Assembly: GCA_025453555.1 (NCBI GenBank)
Contig: JALOQC010000002.1
Coordinates: 1-55,208 of the forward strand
Reading direction: 5' to 3'
Origin: Myxococcota bacterium
GTDB taxonomy: Bacteria; Myxococcota_A; Polyangia; Polyangiales; Houyiibacteriaceae
DNA: 55,208 bases
Both the position numbers and the translations under genes were made by a program. Below, piece after piece: positions 50,563 through 55,208 of this stretch. How positions within the stretch are numbered: position 1 is the stretch's first letter; every line of letters begins with the position of its first letter. Under the pieces are notes generated by a model. That model was not told the origin of the DNA. It saw nothing but the letters and a program-made list of their open reading frames with translations, and ran no database searches.

Positions 50563-51024
50563 GTGACGGAAGCGACGATCGAGCTCGCGAACGAAGCCGC
50601 GACCGAGGCGCTCGCACACGCGCTCGGCGCCGCGCTGCGCGCGGGCGATCTCGTGATCCTCGAAGGCGACCTCGGCGCGGGCAAGACCTTCTTCGTGGGC
50701 GCCCTCGCGCGCGCGCTCGGCGTGCCGGACGACGTGCCCGTACAGAGCCCGACCTTCGCGCTGCTGCACGAGTACCCGGAAGCGACGCCGCCGCTCGTGC
50801 ACTCGGATCTCTACCGCCTCTCCGATCCGAGCGAGCTCGACGAGCTCGACCTCGAAGCGCTGCTCCGCGCGGGCGAGCACGTGGTCTGCGTCGAGTGGGG
50901 CGAACGCTTCACGAGCGTGCTCGGCGAGCCGGCGCTCCTGCTCCGCCTCGAGCGCACCGGTGGGCACACGCGCCGCGCCCACCTCCGCGGCCGCGAAGCG
51001 TTGGTCCGCACGCTCCTCGCGTAG
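50563..51024 (+). CDS. tsaE: tRNA t6A37 threonylcarbamoyltransferase complex ATPase TsaE
   Basis: [23 protein letters not shown]-type Walker [30 protein letters not shown]. Confidence 0.93.
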   Translation: MTEATIELANEAATEALAHALGAALRAGDLVILEGDLGAGKTFFVGALARALGVPDDVPVQSPTFALLHEYPEATPPLVHSDLYRLSDPSELDELDLEALLRAGEHVVCVEWGERFTSVLGEPALLLRLERTGGHTRRAHLRGREALVRTLLA

Positions 51025-51106
51025 CCGCGTCGCCCCGCGTCTCGGTCTCCGTCTTCGACGATCGATCGCCCTCGACTCTCCGTCGCCACGCAGCCAGCAT
51101 CGCTCC

Positions 51107-52969
51107 GTGCCTCTCGTCTCGCGCACGCTCCTGCACCTCGCGCTCGCCGCGTGCACGACGCTCGCCCACGCGCAGACGCTGCCCGCGCCCAACGACGCTC
51201 CGCTCGCGCAGCAGCGCTACGTCCTGCGCGCGCGCCTCGATCCGCGCACCCACGAGATCCACGCCGAAGCCGAGATCCGCTGGACCAACACCAGCCGCGC
51301 CCCGGTGAGCGAGCTCTGGTTTCACCGCTACCTCGAGGCCTTCCGCAGCGAACGCACGGTGTTCATGCGCGAGTCGGGCCGGCAGCTCCGCGGCGTGCGG
51401 TTTCGTGGCGGCGGGGGCCTCGACGTGCAGGCTCTCACCCTCGACGATCCGTCGGGCCCGATCGATCTGCTCGCGCGCATCGAGGATCCCGCGGACGCCG
51501 ACGATCGAACGCAGCTCCGCGTGCCCCTGCCGCGCGAGCTCTCGCCCGGCGCCACGATCACGCTGCGCGTCCGCTTCCTCGCGAAGCTCCCGCCCGTCTT
51601 CGCGCGCAGCGGCTACCACGGCGACTTCCACGTCGCCGCGCAGTGGTTCCCGAAGCTCGCGCGCCTCGAAGAAGACGGCACGTGGGCGACGTTCCCGTAC
51701 CACGGCTTCGGCGAGTTCTACGCCGACTTCGCCGAGCACGAGCTCACGGTCGACGTCCCGCGCGGCTGGGACGTCGTCGCGACCGGCGCCGAAGTCGAAC
51801 GCAGCGAGCACGAAGGTCACGTTCGCGTGCGCTTCGTCCAAGACCGCGTGCACGACTGCGTCTTCGTCGCCGCGCCTTGGCTGCGTCGCCTCGAAGCCGA
51901 CCACCGCGAGGGCGATCGCGTCACGCGCGTGCACCTCGTGCATCCACCCGGCTACGGCCACGCCGCCGATCGCCACCTCGAGGTCACCCTCGCCGGCCTC
52001 GACCACTTCGGCGCGATCTACGGCGCGTACCCCTACGACGACCTCACCGTCGTGGTGCCACCACGCGGCGCGGACGGCGCGGCGGGCATGGAGTACCCGA
52101 CGCTCTTCCTCACCGCGGGTCCGTGGCTTCACGTGCCGGGGCTGCCCATCGCGCTGCAAGACGAGGTCACCGCGCACGAGCTCGCGCACCAATGGTTCCA
52201 AGGGCTCGTCGCGACGAACGAGGTGCAGTGGCCGATGCTCGACGAGGGCCTCACCGAGTGGGCCACTGGCGACCTCCTCGAGTCGATGCACGGTCGCGCG
52301 CGCTCGGGCGTCGACGTCCTCGGTCTGCGCATCGACGGCTTCGAGCTCCGTCGCGCCCTCGCGCTCCGCGGTTCCGTCACGCCCGCGCCCGGCAACCCGG
52401 TCACCGCGTTTCGTCGCAGCAACGACTACGGTCGCGCGATCTACGGACGCACCGCGGTGGTGCTCGAGACGCTCGCGCGCACCTGGGGTCGCGACCGAAT
52501 GCGCCGCGCGCTCGGCCACTACGCACGCACGCAGCGCTTCCGGCACCCGCGCCCCGACGATCTCTTCGCGAGCTTCGATCGCGAGTACGGCGCGTGGATG
52601 TCGCGCGACGTGCTTCGCCCCGCGTTGATGCTCGGCGGCCACTCCTCGGTGCACGCCAGTGCGCCACGAGTCGACGGGGGTCGCACCCGCGTCCGCCTCG
52701 AACGCCGCGGGGTGCCGCTCCCGCGTCGCGTGCTCCTGCGCGGGCCCGACGGCGCGCGCGAGCTCGACTGGCCGATGGAGCGCGACGTGCTCGAGCTCGA
52801 CGAAGCCGGCGCCTGGACGAGCGTGTGGATCGACCGCGACGCCCACGCGCTCCTCGATCCGGATCGACGCGACGACGCACGCAGCGCCGCGCCGACCGAG
52901 CTGCCCGACGGCCTCTTCGCGCGCGCGCTCGCGCTGTTGCAGCCGTTGCTCCAGGCGGTGGGGCCGTGA
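51107..52969 (+). CDS. M1 family metallopeptidase
   Basis: Signal peptide, [10 protein letters not shown] (GAMEN-like), [29 protein letters not shown] (HEXXH-18-E). Confidence 0.93.
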   Translation: MPLVSRTLLHLALAACTTLAHAQTLPAPNDAPLAQQRYVLRARLDPRTHEIHAEAEIRWTNTSRAPVSELWFHRYLEAFRSERTVFMRESGRQLRGVRFRGGGGLDVQALTLDDPSGPIDLLARIEDPADADDRTQLRVPLPRELSPGATITLRVRFLAKLPPVFARSGYHGDFHVAAQWFPKLARLEEDGTWATFPYHGFGEFYADFAEHELTVDVPRGWDVVATGAEVERSEHEGHVRVRFVQDRVHDCVFVAAPWLRRLEADHREGDRVTRVHLVHPPGYGHAADRHLEVTLAGLDHFGAIYGAYPYDDLTVVVPPRGADGAAGMEYPTLFLTAGPWLHVPGLPIALQDEVTAHELAHQWFQGLVATNEVQWPMLDEGLTEWATGDLLESMHGRARSGVDVLGLRIDGFELRRALALRGSVTPAPGNPVTAFRRSNDYGRAIYGRTAVVLETLARTWGRDRMRRALGHYARTQRFRHPRPDDLFASFDREYGAWMSRDVLRPALMLGGHSSVHASAPRVDGGRTRVRLERRGVPLPRRVLLRGPDGARELDWPMERDVLELDEAGAWTSVWIDRDAHALLDPDRRDDARSAAPTELPDGLFARALALLQPLLQAVGP

Positions 52970-53076
52970 GCGCGGACGTTCGGAACGCAGTCGCGCTTCG
53001 AGAAGCACTTCGCGAAGTGCTCCTCGAAGCGCGACCCGACGCTGGCGACGTTCCACACGCGAAGGACGCGTCGTGA
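52966..53076 (+). CDS. 36-aa micro-[39 protein letters not shown], overlapping both neighbours
   Basis: GTG at 52966 overlaps the M1 peptidase TGA; TGA at 53074 overlaps the next GTG. Confidence 0.4.
   Translation: MSADVRNAVALREALREVLLEARPDAGDVPHAKDAS
52990..53035. repeat. 46-nt near-perfect inverted repeat (23-bp arms, 1 mismatch)
   Basis: gtcgcgcttcgagaagcacttcg / cgaagtgctcctcgaagcgcgac. Confidence 0.95.
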
Positions 53077-53945
53077 TCGACGACGCCTCCTCCGCGCGCC
53101 TCGACACCTCTGCGGGCTCACCGCTCGGGGTCGTCGCTCGCGTGCCCGCCCCGCCCTCGACCGAAGGCGCCCTCCCGCGCTTCCGGCGCGCGCTCGGCAC
53201 CACCTTCCTCGTCCACGTCGTCACCGCGCTCGTCGCCGCCGTCGCGGCGCTCTCCGTCTCACGCGCCCTCGCCGGATCGGCCGGCCCGCATCCGTTCTTC
53301 GCGGAAGGCTTCGCGCGCGGCGCGCCGATCGCACCCGAGACCCTCGCGACCTTCGGCGAGCACGCGCTCGGCCCGTTGTTCCTCGGCTGGCTCGGCCTGC
53401 TCGCGCTCCAAGCCCTCGCCGCGCTCCCCATCTCGCTGCTCTGGCTCGGCGCGATGACCGGCGAGGCCGGCTTCCTGCGCCGCTGGCCCCGGCACGTCCT
53501 GCGCGGCGTGGGCGCGAGCGTCGTGCTCCTGGTCCCACTCGTGCTCGTCGGTGGCCTCACGGTGCTCCTGCCCGCGCTCTGGCACCTCGCCTTCGACGCG
53601 GAGAGCGACCCCCGCGTCCACGACCTCGGGTTGCTCGCCGCGATGCTCCCCGGCCTCGCCGCCGTGCTCCGCTGGGCGAGCTGGACCGATCACACCCGCG
53701 CGGCGATCGCGCTCGACGCGTCGATCGGCGCCTCGCTGCGCGTCGGCTTTCGTGCCGGAGCCACCGCGGAGTACGTCCTGCTCTCCCTGCTCGCGCTCGG
53801 CCTCTTCGCCCTCGGCCTCTGGCTCTCGGGCCTGCCGAGCCTCGGGCTCGCGCTCGCCCAGCTCGCCGCGCTCGCGCGGAGCTTCGTCCGCGCCTTCTGG
53901 CTCGCCCGCGCCCAGAGCCGCGTCGCCCGGCTGCTCGCGAGCTGA
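53073..53945 (+). CDS. Hypothetical multi-pass membrane protein
   Basis: GTG at 53073; several long hydrophobic segments (FLVHVVTALVAAVAALSV, VVLLVPLVLVGGLTVLLPALW). Confidence 0.75.
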   Translation: MIDDASSARLDTSAGSPLGVVARVPAPPSTEGALPRFRRALGTTFLVHVVTALVAAVAALSVSRALAGSAGPHPFFAEGFARGAPIAPETLATFGEHALGPLFLGWLGLLALQALAALPISLLWLGAMTGEAGFLRRWPRHVLRGVGASVVLLVPLVLVGGLTVLLPALWHLAFDAESDPRVHDLGLLAAMLPGLAAVLRWASWTDHTRAAIALDASIGASLRVGFRAGATAEYVLLSLLALGLFALGLWLSGLPSLGLALAQLAALARSFVRAFWLARAQSRVARLLAS

Positions 53946-54004
53946 TCGCCGCCGGAGCTTCGGGTTCGACGCTCGGGCGTCCGCACCCGCCGCGTGTCGG
54001 AATC

Positions 54005-54025
54005 GCCCGTTCGACTCGAACGGGC
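54005..54025. repeat. 21-nt palindrome gcccgttcga-c-tcgaacgggc
   Basis: Perfect 10-bp arms around a single central base. Confidence 0.9.
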
Positions 54026-54287
54026 ACACCCCACGTCCGGCACCTTCCCTCGGGAGCGTGAGGAGCATCACCGAGTCCCTTGGTTGCACACCCGCCGTCA
54101 ACCATGGTTCGCCGTTCGTGCGGCGCCGGGCGCGTGTCGTCGGTCGCCCCCGAACGGTGGTGGTGTGAGAGCGGCTCAGCCGCAGCCGACACTCAGGTCG
54201 GTGGGCGCTCTTTTCGGAGCGTGTGGACTCGGACGGATGAACCGGCGCCGACGGCGTCGGGGCTTACTTGGAAGAAGGATGGATCGG

Positions 54288-54766
54288 ATGAAGAAGCTCG
54301 CCCTCATGGGGATTCTCTCGGTGCTCGCGATCGGCTGCGGCGACGACGACGCGCGCGGCGGCACGGACAGCGGCATGCTGACGCTCATGGACAGCGGCAT
54401 GATCGTGCTCCCCGACACGGGCACCCCGCCGACGATGGACGCAGGCCGCTTCAGAGCGCAGCGATGATGGGCAATGCAGCGCTCACCGCATGGTTCAACG
54501 ATCCCTCGAACGCCGCCTGTGGCGGCTGTCTCAACGTCGGCATCCTTGCCTGTGCGACCGAAAACGGCTGCGACGACGAATGGGGCAACATCGGCTGCTG
54601 CCTCGAGACGGCTTGCGCCAGCGCGACGACGCAGGCCGAGTTTGACGCGTGCGTTGAGCGTGAGCTCGCCGGATCGTGCTCGACTCAGAACGCGGCCTTC
54701 GACGGCTGTATCGGTGCGCTTCCGATGGGAACCTGCGGAATCGACCCCGTTTGCATCATGATGTGA
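54288..54766 (+). pseudogene. Cys-rich lipoprotein gene split by an apparent frameshift near 54440-54467
   Basis: MKKLALMGILSVLAIGCGDDD...DAGRFRAQR stop at 54467; Cys-rich body continues in another frame (...MMGNAALTAWFNDPSNAACGGCLNVGILAC...) to 54766. Confidence 0.6.
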
Positions 54767-54784
54767 CCCAACGGCGTGTGCCGT

Positions 54785-54816
54785 GAAAGAGGGCGTCCTT
54801 CGGGGCGCCCTCTTTC
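54785..54816 (+). terminator. Intrinsic-terminator-like hairpin with TTCG loop
   Basis: gaaagagggcgtcc-ttcg-gggcgccctctttc followed by gttg; directly downstream of 54766. Confidence 0.75.
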
Positions 54817-54838
54817 GTTGGGCGACCGCAGCTGGGCG

Positions 54839-55177
54839 CTAGCGGCAGTCTTGTGTACGCGTGCAGAGTTCGAATCCGCTCATGGTGCAAGCAGCAAAGA
54901 TACACTCACCGGAGCCGTTGCTCCGACAGAAGTTGTAGGTCGCGGTCTGGCCGCAGTTCGGCAACGCTCCACCGCTCCAACTCGACCCCAAGACCGAGCA
55001 AGTGGTCTCGGAGCAACTGCGCGCAGTGAAGCGCCGCTCCTCCGCCCCATCGCAGTTCCAATCGAAGCTCGTCGTCCCCCCGCCCGCCGGGTACCCAATC
55101 GCCGAGAACTCGGTCACTCCAGATTCACCCCGGGCGCTGGTCACCACGCGACCACTCGCGCGTCGGCGGCGTTCCAA
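54839..55177 (-). CDS. Cys-rich hypothetical fragment (DWNCDGxEERR motif)
   Basis: 112-aa ORF with TTG start; in-frame TGA just upstream inside the window; composition of secreted Cys-rich proteins. Confidence 0.45.
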   Translation of the reverse strand: MERRRRASGRVVTSARGESGVTEFSAIGYPAGGGTTSFDWNCDGAEERRFTARSCSETTCSVLGSSWSGGALPNCGQTATYNFCRSNGSGECIFAACTMSGFELCTRTQDCR

Positions 55178-55208
55178 TCCAACTCACCAAGTGAAACCCA
55201 ACCACGCC

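Noticed and set aside
54855-54890. tRNA T-arm-like motif agttcgaatccgctc
   Set aside because: No 5-bp T-stem, no acceptor/anticodon arms; lies within the Cys-rich ORF encoding GFELCT.

Overview
High-GC, gene-dense chromosomal window with a myxobacterial character: three Pkn-type Ser/Thr kinases, Asp/Gly-rich 'DAG' lipoprotein linkers, and DNDxDG/Cys motifs. A Polyangia/Sandaracinus-like origin is inference; no 16S is present. About 40 credible CDS can be called. Housekeeping genes: rsmA, metG, holB, malQ, panD, fbp, carB, tsaE. Other blocks: (i) a DUF4350-MoxR-DUF58 operon running into rsmA; (ii) a Ser/Thr kinase / FHA-sigma54 activator / PP2C phosphatase signalling cluster; (iii) an HTTM-hutF operon; (iv) a MoaD/ThiS - BNR-propeller pair; (v) a minus-strand block of PEGA kinase, PEGA protein and three secreted lipoproteins, the best candidate here for an undescribed system; (vi) an orphan hotdog dehydratase + DUF3261 pair resembling parts of aryl-polyene clusters; (vii) an Nramp-related transporter lacking DPGN. 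Several intergenic regions carry short tandem repeats (12-16 bp units) or repeated palindromes, each with its own unit. Two micro-ORFs below the ORF-track cutoff look real or interesting: a 56-aa ORF at 2437-2607 (-) and a 36-aa coupled ORF at 52966-53076 containing a 46-nt near-perfect inverted repeat. I found no rRNA, tRNA, CRISPR array, transposase, phage or recognisable defence system. Start codons are judged by eye; family calls come from motif recognition, not searches.
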